Source: Pontibacter pudoricolor
GTDB taxonomy: Bacteria; Bacteroidota; Bacteroidia; Cytophagales; Hymenobacteraceae
Assembly (NCBI RefSeq): GCF_010092985.1
Contig: NZ_CP048106.1
Span: forward strand, 682,001 to 746,000
DNA: 64,000 bases
Direction of reading: 5' to 3'
Made by a program: the position numbers and the translations under genes. Below, in pieces: positions 1 to 9,441 of the stretch. The notes below the pieces were generated by a model. That model ran no database searches, had not been told where the DNA came from, and saw only the letters and a program-made list of their open reading frames with translations. Position 1 is the first letter of the stretch. The number at the start of each line of letters is the position of its first letter.

Positions 1-1253
1 TTGGCCGCCGCGACGAAGGTTTCTTCCACACCGACATAAGTACCTTGTCCAGCATAGCCGGCGATGGCACCGCCAAAATACGCGACAGTTTTGTGTATGA
101 TTTCGGGGGTATCAACAAGCCTTTTAAAGACCATGTGGGTTATAACCAGCTGGACGTAGAAAGCCAGGCGCTGATAGACTTATTGTTTACACCTGAGAAC
201 CTGAACAACAGCCTGGATGTAGGTTTCCGGGGTAGCCCGAACGTGGGTAGTGTGGTGCTGAACGAGATCATTGATTCTCCTGAAATGCGCTTTTTCGCTT
301 CTAACTTTCAGCCCGGCGACCGTATCTTCTTTGTAAGCTCGATCTTTGGCGGAACAGGTGCCGCCGGTTTCCCGCTGCTGCTCAAAAACTTCAAAGATAA
401 TCGTACCAGCCTACCAAACGCAGCCAGCCTTAACGCAGCGCTGACAGGGGCGATGGTAGTGCTTCCATACTTTTCGCTGGAGCAACCAGCCGCCGGTGTA
501 GAAGCTGATTTCATCGATTCCAATACCTTTACTACGAAGGCGAAAGATGCGTTGTCGTATTACCAAAACCACCTGAATGGCGTGAATGCGGTATATTATA
601 TGGGCGACACGCCGGACAAGCCAATGGAAAACAACCCGGGTCGCGCCAGTCAGAAAAACGACGCACATTTGGTAGAACTGCTAAGCGCTTTGGCTATAGT
701 TGACTTTATGGATTACTCCGATGATGAGCTTTCCGGTAATGAGACTTTCCATGAATATGGCCTGCGCGAAGATGTGGGCAACGTGCAGTTCTCGCACCTC
801 GATAGCGAGACAAGAGACAGAATTGCCAGTCAGCTGATTCGCTTCCACTACTTCGAGCGTTACTATACCACCCACCTGCCAGGCGACTCGCAGGCAGCTT
901 ATGCAAAAGGCGTGGATTTGCAGGGTGCTCTTCGTAACGAGCCGGTGTTCAGGGAGCTGAACAAATTCCTGACAAATCCTGAGTTCGGTTACCAGGCATG
1001 GCTGCGTGAGCTAAGCCGCAAAGAGAGAACCTTTGCCGCACTCGACCTGAACGAAACGGACTTCAACCGTATGGTGTCGGACAAGCACATCGAAACAGGG
1101 TTTCTGAACAAAGGCATCCACCAGGGCTCCTTCGTGAAAGAACTGAACCGTGCTTCGGAGTCTATTTCAGACCGGGATGCCTTTAAAGCAACTATAAAAG
1201 CTTTTGAAACTGCTACCGAAAGGCTGGTGGAGGAGAAGCTGAAGTATAGCTAA
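1..1253 (+). CDS. Tubulin/FtsZ-like GTPase, 5' end cut by window
   Basis: The frame is open from base 3, so the N-terminus lies outside the window; about 416 residues are visible. The segment VSSIFGGTGAAGFP, around residue 116 of the visible part, fits the glycine-rich GTP-binding signature of the tubulin/FtsZ superfamily (GGGTG[ST]G-like). Further variable helices follow, and no membrane segment is visible. It precedes an actin-like ATPase and a MotA/MotB-like pair on the same strand, so I infer a cytoskeletal NTPase working with that membrane complex. It is not ordinary FtsZ: the context lacks dcw genes and the C-terminal conserved peptide is absent. Tubulin-fold assignment is moderately sure; the role is unknown. 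Confidence 0.7.
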   Translation, partial: GRRDEGFFHTDISTLSSIAGDGTAKIRDSFVYDFGGINKPFKDHVGYNQLDVESQALIDLLFTPENLNNSLDVGFRGSPNVGSVVLNEIIDSPEMRFFASNFQPGDRIFFVSSIFGGTGAAGFPLLLKNFKDNRTSLPNAASLNAALTGAMVVLPYFSLEQPAAGVEADFIDSNTFTTKAKDALSYYQNHLNGVNAVYYMGDTPDKPMENNPGRASQKNDAHLVELLSALAIVDFMDYSDDELSGNETFHEYGLREDVGNVQFSHLDSETRDRIASQLIRFHYFERYYTTHLPGDSQAAYAKGVDLQGALRNEPVFRELNKFLTNPEFGYQAWLRELSRKERTFAALDLNETDFNRMVSDKHIETGFLNKGIHQGSFVKELNRASESISDRDAFKATIKAFETATERLVEEKLKYS

Positions 1254-1324
1254 AGACCTCACCCAGCCCCCTCTTAAAAACAGGAGGGGAGAGTAACTAA
1301 AGTATAGGGAGTGTTTTTTCTCAT

Positions 1325-1709
1325 TGTCATCCTGTAAGGATCTTGTGGGAAAGAAGTATAAACTTCAGCTATGAGAAGCCACAACTACTTCGTCTACATT
1401 ATTACCAATCCGGGAAGAACGGTGCTTTATACAGGTGTAATGAACGATTTGCAGGTCAGGATAGAACAGCATAAAACAAACCGGGGAAAGCCGGAGACAT
1501 TTGCAGGACGCTACTACTGCTATAAGTTGCTATACTTGAACGCTATAGTAGTGTGCAACACGCAATAGAGTGTGAAAAGAGATAAAGCTTATGAGTAGAG
1601 AAGCTAAGCTACAATTGACAAAAGCAGAAAATCCTACGCTAATGTTTTTGGATGTGTGGGAGTAGCAGGCCTAACTGGTCCTTGCCCACAAGATCCTTTC
1701 AGGATGACA
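1325..1709. mobile_element. Inverted-repeat element carrying a GIY-YIG remnant
   Basis: Bases 1325-1349 and 1685-1709 are inverted copies of each other, 25 bp with one mismatch (left begins TGTCATCCTGTAAGGATCTT; the right copy, reversed, has A for T at the eleventh base). They enclose a decayed GIY-YIG nuclease frame. The unit sits between the tubulin-like and actin-like genes, where an operon would normally be tight, so I read it as a small inserted repetitive element. Similar GTCATCCTGA-type palindromic repeats are dispersed in many bacterial genomes. No target-site duplication was identified. Confidence 0.65.
1371..1665 (+). pseudogene. GIY-YIG endonuclease (UPF0213-like), frameshifted
   Basis: The first frame begins MRSHNYFVYIITNPGRTVLY, with the family pattern of a Y-(V)-Y-I-I start and a YTGV segment in place of the second motif, then RIEQHK and AGRYYCYKLLY. 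After this the frame is lost. The continuation LERYSSVQHAIECEKR is read in another frame from about 1532, and KLMSREAKLQLTKAENPTL in a third frame up to the stop at 1663-1665. Joined, these pieces give the expected length of about 95 residues, so at least two frameshifts have inactivated the gene. The inverted repeats around it suggest it was carried by that element. Confidence 0.75.
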
Positions 1710-1814
1710 GAAGAGTAAGGTAGAATTGAATTTAAATAAAGGGGCCTGAGGCCCACCTATAGTTAGTCACGAGTGAGGACGCTCGCGCCATACAACTTAA
1801 AACAAAAAACAAAC

Positions 1815-4800
1815 ATGCCGAAAGTACTTCGTCTACATAAAACCGGATCAAACGTGGAAGGCTGGGCCAAGACCAGCCAGATCACCAGCACCGAGATCAA
1901 AGATATAACCGATGGCGCCGGTGGAAGAGCGCTGAAGATTAATGCTTCTATACCTACGCCGTTTGCCCGTATGCACCTGTTCGAGACCGCTTTCGATTTT
2001 GTGAAGCGCGGCGTGGCAGGCAACAGCACAAACACCATTTACCACAAGTTTGTCACGCACTTCTGGGATCTGTGGGAGTTGCTTTACAACCACCAGAGCT
2101 ACGCGCAGGCCGGTAACAAGATCATCATCCGTCGCTGGAACAAGCACCAGCAGTTAGGGGCTATGCAGGCCAACCCAAACACAAGTTTGCTGGGCCGCAC
2201 GCTGGAGCTGTTCATGAACGACACCCGTTTCCAGGGGATTGAAGACATTTTCCTGATCTTCTTTGAGTCGACAAGCCCGCGCGGCGACCGGCACATGCAG
2301 TTGATAGGCGGTACCTCACCGCTTACCTTCCTGTTTGTAGCCCCGAACGTACAGCCGCTAAGTATAAACCGAGCCCAGAACATCGGTACGTACTTTGACC
2401 ATAACTATGTAGCACTGGAGCATCGTGAGGCAGATTTTAGGGAGTATGTTCACAAACTCTTTGTATCAAATCCTGCGATGATTCAGGCCTTCCCGGCGGT
2501 GTATAATGCGCTGGACGAGAACCAGCTGCGAAGTATAAACATGGCCGGTGCCGTGGGGCAGGGAGCAATCGCATCCCAATACCTGCAGCTCGTGGATTTC
2601 CAGCAGAACCCGGTGCATGTAGGCAACATCAACTTTTTAGTTAAAAAAGACCAGACCGCCGTTACCAGCAGCGATCTGTTTATTCGTCCGACCCACACAG
2701 GCTTTGCAGGCGAAAGACCAATCGTGCTAAAACCTGAACTGAGATTAGCTCCTGAAGTGAAGTATGTGAATAACCTGGCCTGGCCGGTGAATACTATAGT
2801 TGGCTATGCTGATGAAAAGCCGCTGGAGAATCGATCGCTTCCGGGAGTTGGATTCAACTATCCATACTTAACTATAAACGACCTGCTACAAGAAACGCTG
2901 GTGCAGGTGCCATACGAGGTAAACACCGATCGTTTCTTCAGCGGTACGGTGGTGTATCAGCCGGGCGTAACGGAGAAAATGTTTAACTACCTGCTGCCGA
3001 TCACGAGCTTATACTTTGATTTCTTTACGCCGGAAGACCTGGCAAATCACTTGACCTTCCACATCGATGTGAACCATGTGCGGGTAACGCTGCGTGTGCC
3101 AACCGAGAAAGGAAGTGTAGTGTACGAGCGCAGCTATTATGATAATCCGCTAAACTCCAAAGACGCAAACGGCAACACAATCCCGGAGAAAGGCCATATC
3201 CTGAAGTCGAGAATCGGTTTAGGTGTGTTCCCGTTCTACAAGTTTACGGATGCAGTGCAGTACAACGACTTCTATAAAGTGATGCTCGTGGATGAAGACA
3301 TCGATCCGCTACTGGTGAACAAGAACCATACACTCAATTTTTATGGGGGCGGCAAGCTTTTGGAAGCTGGCGGTGGTATTATCTCGGCTACAGCACATAA
3401 ACGAACCAAAAAGAGCAATAGCAGCGCCGGTAGTACATACTACGAGATCCGTGGCACACACTTCGATTTTGCAGAGTTAACCCATGCCGGAGTAGATTTT
3501 GAAGGCAAAGCGCTCATTGTACCAAAGTTCGAGGAAAAGCAGCAGGGAATACACAACTTCACTTTTGCCATCGACTTCGGAACCTCGAACACACACATTG
3601 CCTATACTTCGGGCTCGAACCAGCCGCCGCGCGAGTTCTCCATCACCGCCAACGACCAACAACTGGTGATGCTGAACAAACCTTCCGACGACCCGGCTTT
3701 AACAGATTACCAGCGTTTCCACAAGCGCGGTTTCGGCAGGTTGTTTGCCGTGGAGACTTTGCTCAAGCGTGAGTTTATACCGTTGATTATCGGCTCGGGT
3801 AGTTCGCTTTATAATTTCCCGACCCGTACGGCTACCTGCGAATCTATTGATTTCGAGAACCAGATAACCAACCTGTTTGGCAACATCAACATCGGTTTCT
3901 CGATCAACACGGAGGGCACACACCAGGACCAGTACAAGCAAACCTACCACACCGACCTGAAGTGGAGCGAGACCCTGACCAATGCCGGCAAGCGCCGCAT
4001 CGAAGCGTTTTTCACTGAGATTATGCTGCTTATCAAAAATAAGGTGGTACTGAACAACGGTAATGTGGCCAGCACTAAAATAGTATGGTTTGCACCGCTG
4101 AGCTTTGATGAATATTCGCGCAACATGTTCCAGAACGTGTGGGATACAGTATACAACAACGTGTTCAAGAATGGCAGAAATACGGTTTGCATTACCGAGT
4201 CGGTAGCGCCATTTTACTTCTTGTCCAGAACAGGGGCCGTGGTACCGAGCCAGGATGAAAACCTGATCAACGTGGACATTGGCGGCGGTACAACTGATGT
4301 GCTGCTGTTTACCAACCGCAGGCCTTCGCATAGTTCCTCGTTCCGTTTTGCAGGTAACGACCTGTGGGGCGATGGCTTTGCTACCGTGAAGACCAGTAAA
4401 GACAATGGCCTGTTGCAATATGGTGTAGACCACGTACTACGCATACCGTTAACCGAAGAGGGACGCGAATACCGCAAATTCCTGGAAACTGCGCTGGATA
4501 ATCCGGATTTCAATTCTGCTGACATCAGCTCGTTGCTGTTCAGTTATGATAAAGAACTAAACTATAGTTCGCAGCTTTTGCAGGCACGGCAGTTACGGCT
4601 GATGTTCTACCTGCACTTTGGTTCGCTGATGTATCATCTGGCGCAACTGGTGCAGCAACTGGATGTGAAAGTGCCGCGCTACATTTCGTTCAGTGGTCGT
4701 GGAAGTTTGTATATTAAGCTGCTGAGCGCCGGCAACAACCTGTCGAATGTGGAGCGTTATGCCAAGGCTATTTTCCAGAAGGTAACAGGGCAGGAGCCGC

Positions 4801-5279
4801 CGGCAAACTTTAAGCTGGTACTGGTAGATAATCCGAAGCAGGTAACGGCCAACGGTGGCGCCATGGCCCTGGAAGGAACCGATCTGAACGACCTGACCAA
4901 CATCCCGATCATGAAGCCGACAGGCTCGGCTATCCCGGCAGATGCACTGTCGCCTGTAACCAAAAACCAGATTACCGGAGAATTGCGCCAGGAAGTGATG
5001 GACAATGTAATAGCCTGCTTAACAATGCTACTGGATGATCCGGATATATCGCCGCTGATGCGCTCGATGGGCGTGGAAGTTGACCCGATGCGTGCGCTGG
5101 ACTTTATGCGCATGAACCTGCAGGACAGCTACACCATGATACTGGAGGATACCGTACGCGGCCTGACAGACCGGGAGCCACTGCACGAGACCATGTTCTT
5201 CATGCCACTCAAGCAATCGCTGTACCTGCTATCAAAAGAACTGTATAAGCAGCAGTCGCAGGTAAGCGCTATTTCGTAA
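1815..5279 (+). CDS. Large actin/Hsp70-fold ATPase-domain protein
   Basis: 1154 residues from ATG 1815; a GTG at 1773 would add 14 unlikely residues. The first ~580 residues form an uncharacterised region. The C-terminal half carries the actin-like ATPase motifs: phosphate-1 AIDFGTSNTHIAY (Asp near 587), phosphate-2 NVDIGGGTTDVLLF (Asp near 821), a connecting motif TESVAPFYFL, and an adenosine-like segment YISFSGRGSLYIKLL. No signal peptide or membrane helix is visible, so it is probably cytoplasmic. It lies between the tubulin-like gene and the membrane coiled-coil gene (114-bp gap). SrfB-type virulence-associated proteins are another large actin-fold family and a possible distant relative. 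Fold assignment is secure; function is not known. Confidence 0.75.
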   Translation: MPKVLRLHKTGSNVEGWAKTSQITSTEIKDITDGAGGRALKINASIPTPFARMHLFETAFDFVKRGVAGNSTNTIYHKFVTHFWDLWELLYNHQSYAQAGNKIIIRRWNKHQQLGAMQANPNTSLLGRTLELFMNDTRFQGIEDIFLIFFESTSPRGDRHMQLIGGTSPLTFLFVAPNVQPLSINRAQNIGTYFDHNYVALEHREADFREYVHKLFVSNPAMIQAFPAVYNALDENQLRSINMAGAVGQGAIASQYLQLVDFQQNPVHVGNINFLVKKDQTAVTSSDLFIRPTHTGFAGERPIVLKPELRLAPEVKYVNNLAWPVNTIVGYADEKPLENRSLPGVGFNYPYLTINDLLQETLVQVPYEVNTDRFFSGTVVYQPGVTEKMFNYLLPITSLYFDFFTPEDLANHLTFHIDVNHVRVTLRVPTEKGSVVYERSYYDNPLNSKDANGNTIPEKGHILKSRIGLGVFPFYKFTDAVQYNDFYKVMLVDEDIDPLLVNKNHTLNFYGGGKLLEAGGGIISATAHKRTKKSNSSAGSTYYEIRGTHFDFAELTHAGVDFEGKALIVPKFEEKQQGIHNFTFAIDFGTSNTHIAYTSGSNQPPREFSITANDQQLVMLNKPSDDPALTDYQRFHKRGFGRLFAVETLLKREFIPLIIGSGSSLYNFPTRTATCESIDFENQITNLFGNINIGFSINTEGTHQDQYKQTYHTDLKWSETLTNAGKRRIEAFFTEIMLLIKNKVVLNNGNVASTKIVWFAPLSFDEYSRNMFQNVWDTVYNNVFKNGRNTVCITESVAPFYFLSRTGAVVPSQDENLINVDIGGGTTDVLLFTNRRPSHSSSFRFAGNDLWGDGFATVKTSKDNGLLQYGVDHVLRIPLTEEGREYRKFLETALDNPDFNSADISSLLFSYDKELNYSSQLLQARQLRLMFYLHFGSLMYHLAQLVQQLDVKVPRYISFSGRGSLYIKLLSAGNNLSNVERYAKAIFQKVTGQEPPANFKLVLVDNPKQVTANGGAMALEGTDLNDLTNIPIMKPTGSAIPADALSPVTKNQITGELRQEVMDNVIACLTMLLDDPDISPLMRSMGVEVDPMRALDFMRMNLQDSYTMILEDTVRGLTDREPLHETMFFMPLKQSLYLLSKELYKQQSQVSAIS

Positions 5280-5392
5280 ACGGCATCAAACTATAACTAT
5301 AGATTCAGCCACTCTACAAACTATAGCCGGGAGTGGTTGAGTTTTATAGTTTGTACACCACAAATATAAATCAGGATAAACAACATTGATAC

Positions 5393-6322
5393 ATGGATAT
5401 AGTAGCAATCATCATTAGCATTATAGCGCTTGTAGGGGCAGGTTTTGCTTTTATCAGGGCCAGCAGCTCGCACCATATTTTAGGCAAACGCATCGCAGAT
5501 TTAAAGGAGCGTGTAAAGTACCTGGAAGCAGCTCAAAATAAAGGACAAAACACTTCTAGCCGAAGAGAGTCACCGGCTCCGGAGCAAATTGAGACAGGTC
5601 GTAGAAACCAGTCGCGTCAGGAGCAGCAGGAAGCACGCCAGCATCAGCCAAGAGAAGAAAGGCAGGAGCAGCGTCAGAAACAGCACCGAGAGGAAAATCA
5701 GGATGCACGGCAGCGACCGCCACGGCAGGAACAACCCCCGAAAAAACGTGAAAGACAGCAGGAGTTTCCTGAAGAGCTACAGGGCAAAGAAGGTATCACT
5801 GAGCAGCAGCCACGCCGCAAGAAAGAGAATCGCAGGAGAAACGAACCTTTGGAAAGACACAACGAAGAAAGCACTGGAAGAGAACTGCAAAAGGCAACCC
5901 CACGGGAAGTGAAACTGGAGTTTTCGGATACTGATTTTTTAGCTGAACTGGAGCAGTCTGCGGGAAGTATGCCTACGGAAGCAATGCCTGAAGTGGTAAC
6001 TGAATCCGGTATCCGGTTTGCGATTATACCCGAAGACGGCGTGATACGGCAGCACCATTTACAGCGCCAGCCAGACTCAGACAGTTACATTGAAATAGAC
6101 GTTCCCGCCGAAGGAAGTAACCAGACTCACTACCGGTTTAACCTGAGTGGTAACCATGCTTTTGTTATCTCGCAAGGCATAGACCGACTGGAGAACGCTT
6201 TTGATTTTGAGAAGCCATCGAACCGCATGGTTTCGCGCATAGTTCAGCAGCAGGATGGCGTGCTGGCGAAGGTAAACAACGGCTGGAGAATTCAGGAGAA
6301 AGCCCGTATCGATTTCAGATAA
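5393..6322 (+). CDS. Membrane-anchored Q/R/E-rich coiled-coil protein
   Basis: 309 residues. One N-terminal membrane helix (about residues 3-23, IIISIIALVGAGFAF) is followed by a short coiled coil with a KYLEAA segment. A long polar, low-complexity stretch rich in Gln, Arg and Glu covers residues ~50-180. A compact C-terminal region from about 200 has a mixed composition (FAIIPEDGVIRQHHLQ, YIEIDVPAEG). No family is recognised. It sits between the actin-like gene and the MotA-like gene with only 9 bp to the latter, so co-translation is likely. I infer a linker or scaffold between the cytoplasmic NTPases and the membrane channel. Confidence 0.7.
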   Translation: MDIVAIIISIIALVGAGFAFIRASSSHHILGKRIADLKERVKYLEAAQNKGQNTSSRRESPAPEQIETGRRNQSRQEQQEARQHQPREERQEQRQKQHREENQDARQRPPRQEQPPKKRERQQEFPEELQGKEGITEQQPRRKKENRRRNEPLERHNEESTGRELQKATPREVKLEFSDTDFLAELEQSAGSMPTEAMPEVVTESGIRFAIIPEDGVIRQHHLQRQPDSDSYIEIDVPAEGSNQTHYRFNLSGNHAFVISQGIDRLENAFDFEKPSNRMVSRIVQQQDGVLAKVNNGWRIQEKARIDFR

Positions 6323-6331
6323 CACGCATAC

Positions 6332-8086
6332 ATGGAAGGTATTTTTATTATTGAAGCACTTATAGTACTGGCTATAGTTGGGTACCAGTTTTATGTATTC
6401 CGCAAAACCAGTGTAAAGATCAATGCTTTAAAAGCCCTTTTCCCTTCCGAAGACCAGTTAACCATAACCGAAACTTTACTGGACAATACGGTTAGCTCTA
6501 AAACTCCAACTATAGCGGCAGAGCAGGTGCGTGAAGCGGTGCTGGCGGGCAAACCTTTCCGGGAGTTTACGCCCTCTAACCCTGCTGTTAAGCGCATTAC
6601 AACCATAGCCGACGGTGTGCTGCATATAGAAGTAAAAGGCGGGCCTATACCAAACTATACCATTGCACAGGACAAGTTTGAAAAGCTGCTGCAGGATGGC
6701 AATATTTTCCTGGAGCAGGGCGACCCCGATGCCCTGATAAGTTCTGTAGCTGCCGGAGGCAGGGGAGCCGCAACTATAGATCTGATCGAAGCGCGGAATT
6801 CATCCGAAACGTTCAGTAAGATCATCCGGAACACCAACGAATATTTAAAGCGCAACAAAGGGGCGGCTGCCGATTTTGATATCCTGAAAGATGTATCGGA
6901 ACGCTATTCTGATGCCCTGGATTCGGAAGTACAATCCACTGTAACCACGCCGCTATATATTGGCCTGTTAGGTACGTTTTCCGGTGTCATTATTGGTCTG
7001 TCGAGCCTGATCTGGTCTGGATTGATGTCGGATGACAGTGGTGCCGCCGGCTCTTTTATAACCGACCAGAACATACCTTCTTTTCTGTTTGGAGTAATGA
7101 TAGCGATGGCTGGTAGCTTTTTTGGTTTACTGCTGACCCTGGTGGGCAACCATGCCTTAAAGAATGCCCGCAGCATCAGAGACCGCAACCAGAACGATTA
7201 CTATACTTTCCTGCAAACACACCTGCTGCCCAAACTAAACTCCGATATGGCAGCCAGTTTAAGCAATTTAAAGTCGGTGCTGGATTCGTTCAATAAAGAT
7301 TTCCTGGACAAGGTACTTGGCTTCCGGCCTATAGTTGATACGCTCACCGATAACATCAGCACCCAGAAAGAGTTTATTGAGAAGCTGGATAAGATCGGTT
7401 TTACGCAGATGGCTAACGCTAATTTGCAGGTGTTTGATAAGATGAAAGAGAGCGAGCAGCTGTTCCAGAATTTTATGAACTACCAGGTGGCGCTAAACGA
7501 ATCGGTGCGGAAAGGAGCAGAGCTGACAAATACTATAAGCGATGTGCTTGGCCGCCTGAACAGCCTGCAGGAAGGATTTGACAAGGTGCCGGGTTACCTG
7601 CAGAAACACGACGAATCGATACAACGGCAGGTAAACTTCTTCGGTCAGCACGAGCGTGAATTACAGGATATTGGCTCGCGGATAGAGCAGTATTTTGACA
7701 AAGCCGCACTGCGCTTAACCGACCTGATGGAAGCCCGCCTGCAGCACCAGGAACGCGACGCACAACACGCGTACGAAAAATGGCAGGAGCATTTCAGGAG
7801 AATAAACGAAGACAACATTTACCAGCGCATACTGGACTACATGCAACCCTTCGAAAACCTGAACCAGCAACAGGATAGCCTGAACAGAACTCAACAGAAG
7901 TTAGCAGGCGAGATAACACAAACGAACGAGCGCCTGCTTCAAAAAATAGAAGCCGACGCGGCCATACAGCAGCAGTTGCTGCAGCAACTGCAAACCCTGA
8001 ACATGCATATGGCCAAGAGTCTGGAGCCTGGTCCTATTAAGGCTGCATTCGATAAATTGTTTGGCGGTGGCAACAGCAGGAGGTAG
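6332..8086 (+). CDS. MotA/TolQ/ZorA-like channel subunit with coiled-coil tail
   Basis: 584 residues. There is an N-terminal membrane helix at about 3-22 and a closely spaced pair at about 204-228 (PLYIGLLGTFSGVIIGLSS) and 248-272 (FLFGVMIAMAGSFFGLLLTL). The pair carries the small-residue, Thr/Ser-rich pattern of MotA/TolQ/ExbB proton-channel subunits. From ~300 to the end it is a long predicted coiled coil rich in Gln and Leu. This layout resembles ZorA of Zorya defence systems, where a cytoplasmic tail extends from a proton-driven motor. The MotB-like gene follows after 2 bp. No flagellar or Tol genes are nearby, so a stator role in motility is unlikely. Confidence 0.75.
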   Translation: MEGIFIIEALIVLAIVGYQFYVFRKTSVKINALKALFPSEDQLTITETLLDNTVSSKTPTIAAEQVREAVLAGKPFREFTPSNPAVKRITTIADGVLHIEVKGGPIPNYTIAQDKFEKLLQDGNIFLEQGDPDALISSVAAGGRGAATIDLIEARNSSETFSKIIRNTNEYLKRNKGAAADFDILKDVSERYSDALDSEVQSTVTTPLYIGLLGTFSGVIIGLSSLIWSGLMSDDSGAAGSFITDQNIPSFLFGVMIAMAGSFFGLLLTLVGNHALKNARSIRDRNQNDYYTFLQTHLLPKLNSDMAASLSNLKSVLDSFNKDFLDKVLGFRPIVDTLTDNISTQKEFIEKLDKIGFTQMANANLQVFDKMKESEQLFQNFMNYQVALNESVRKGAELTNTISDVLGRLNSLQEGFDKVPGYLQKHDESIQRQVNFFGQHERELQDIGSRIEQYFDKAALRLTDLMEARLQHQERDAQHAYEKWQEHFRRINEDNIYQRILDYMQPFENLNQQQDSLNRTQQKLAGEITQTNERLLQKIEADAAIQQQLLQQLQTLNMHMAKSLEPGPIKAAFDKLFGGGNSRR

Positions 8087-8088
8087 GC

Positions 8089-8742
8089 ATGAGCAAGGAA
8101 AACAGAGACTTTTTCTGGCCCAGTTACGTCGATCTGATGACCGTGTTATTCCTGGTAATGCTGGTGCTTTTTGTTCTGAGCTATAAGATGTTCCAGGGGA
8201 AAGACCAGGAAAACCGCGAGAACATTGCCCGGCTGCAGGTTGAAGTCCAAGAAAAGCGCAAGCTTGATGAAATCAAAGCTGCTCTCGCCCGTCTTGATGA
8301 AAAGTACTTTCAGTATAACGAACAATACAAACGGCATGAGTTGTTGGTAGACGTACTTTTTGAGCAGAGTAGCGCTGAGATACCAGTGCATTCACGGGCA
8401 CCACTTCTTAAAGCAGGGCAGAATCTTAGCCATGTGATCAACTCCATTGATGAAAAGGATGTAAAGTACCTGATTGTGATTGATGGAAGGGCCGCCAGTT
8501 TTCCGAAAGGTGATCCGAGAAATATTTCACAACGCGAGTATGCACTGCAACTAAGCTACCAACGGGCATTAGCCTTGCTGGAGTTCTGGAAAAATGCAGG
8601 TATCAAATTCCCGAAGGATAGAATAGAGTTGATTGCCGCAGGAAGTGGGTTTGAAGGTGCTGGCCGTAAAGGTGATATTCGTGATCGCCGGTTTGTGATA
8701 CAAATCCTGCCAAAAGTAGGAACATTGAAAACCGCTAAATAA
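8089..8742 (+). CDS. MotB/ZorB-like OmpA-domain protein
   Basis: 217 residues. A short N-terminus leads into one membrane helix, SYVDLMTVLFLVMLVLFVLS, with Asp15 just inside it, the position of the proton-carrying Asp of MotB-type proteins. A coiled segment follows (~50-95), then an OmpA-like peptidoglycan-binding domain (~100-210) with SYQRALALLEFWKNAGI, AAGSGFEGAGRKGD and RDRRFVIQI. It is two bases downstream of the ZorA-like gene and almost certainly forms the channel with it. Classic Zorya loci continue with ZorC/ZorD or ZorE; here the next frame is an unrelated qatC remnant. Confidence 0.8.
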   Translation: MSKENRDFFWPSYVDLMTVLFLVMLVLFVLSYKMFQGKDQENRENIARLQVEVQEKRKLDEIKAALARLDEKYFQYNEQYKRHELLVDVLFEQSSAEIPVHSRAPLLKAGQNLSHVINSIDEKDVKYLIVIDGRAASFPKGDPRNISQREYALQLSYQRALALLEFWKNAGIKFPKDRIELIAAGSGFEGAGRKGDIRDRRFVIQILPKVGTLKTAK

Positions 8743-8777
8743 CATCTTTATAATGAGATGCTGCCTCCGCCTCAGCT

Positions 8778-9440
8778 TTGCCTGAATCAGAAGAAAACTC
8801 AAGAAAGAAGCTGTATATCCCAGAGAATGGATTTATCACACTGAACCTTCCGCTAACGCCTCTACGAATTGGTGCTTATAGTACTCGAACGACTCATCCA
8901 TATTACCTTAAATTGATGCAACGTCTGTTCAACGCAGTAGGAATAAATATTGATGTTATAAATCCTTTTGAGTTTAAGACTAAGGGTGAGATGCTGTTAG
9001 AGTGTGGCAATCCTGCCTTTGTTGCTGGAGTCGATACCATGTCCTGTAGCCGGCCTTCTACTCGAAATGCTAACATTGAAGGAGCTGGGCGAAGGCACTG
9101 CGGGAGGTGTGTACCGTGCATTATCCGTCGTGCAGCCTTGAAAAAGGCAAACCAACCCGATGATAACAATCAATTGCTTGAAGGGAGACGTTACAGAACT
9201 GATATTTACACAACTCGTTTGCACGCATCTACAGCAAAAGTAGATGATAAGACTGCAAAAGGGGAAAATGTTATGGCATTCAAGTACATGATTGAGAGAG
9301 TACGACAAGACCCTAATTTTCTAACTGCTGCCATCAGGCTTACCGGACCACTGGAATTTCCTGACCAGTCACTGGCTGTGTATAAAAGAGTATTGGAAGA
9401 GGTAGAAGCCGTATTACAAAATGTGACTGTTGTTGAGTAA
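8778..9440 (+). pseudogene. qatC: QatC (QueC-like), 5'-truncated remnant
   Basis: The 220-codon frame opens at a TTG and matches only the C-terminal part of QueC-like QatC proteins. It keeps the zinc ligands in the expected order: SCSRPS (Cys90), then HCGRCVPCIIRR (Cys108, 111, 114). The N-terminal PP-loop (SGGxDS) that performs the chemistry is missing, and in-frame stops lie at 8751 and 8754. The break is 35 bp after the ZorB-like gene, beside a small stem-loop (8743-8747 with 8756-8760). I infer a deletion or insertion junction that removed qatA, qatB and the front of qatC. It may still be translated as a fragment. Confidence 0.7.
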
Positions 9441-9441
9441 T

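Noticed and set aside
1254..1300. Terminator after the tubulin-like gene
   Set aside because: CCCCCTC and GAGGGG can pair, but the sequence looks like a common dispersed C-rich repeat and lacks a T tract.
3699..4433. 244-codon minus-strand frame inside the actin-like gene
   Set aside because: Antisense shadow of a motif-bearing region, without own features.
6332..8742. Flagellar stator MotA/MotB
   Set aside because: No flagellar genes are present, the MotA-like protein has a long coiled-coil tail, and the neighbours are tubulin- and actin-like; ZorA/ZorB is the closer model.
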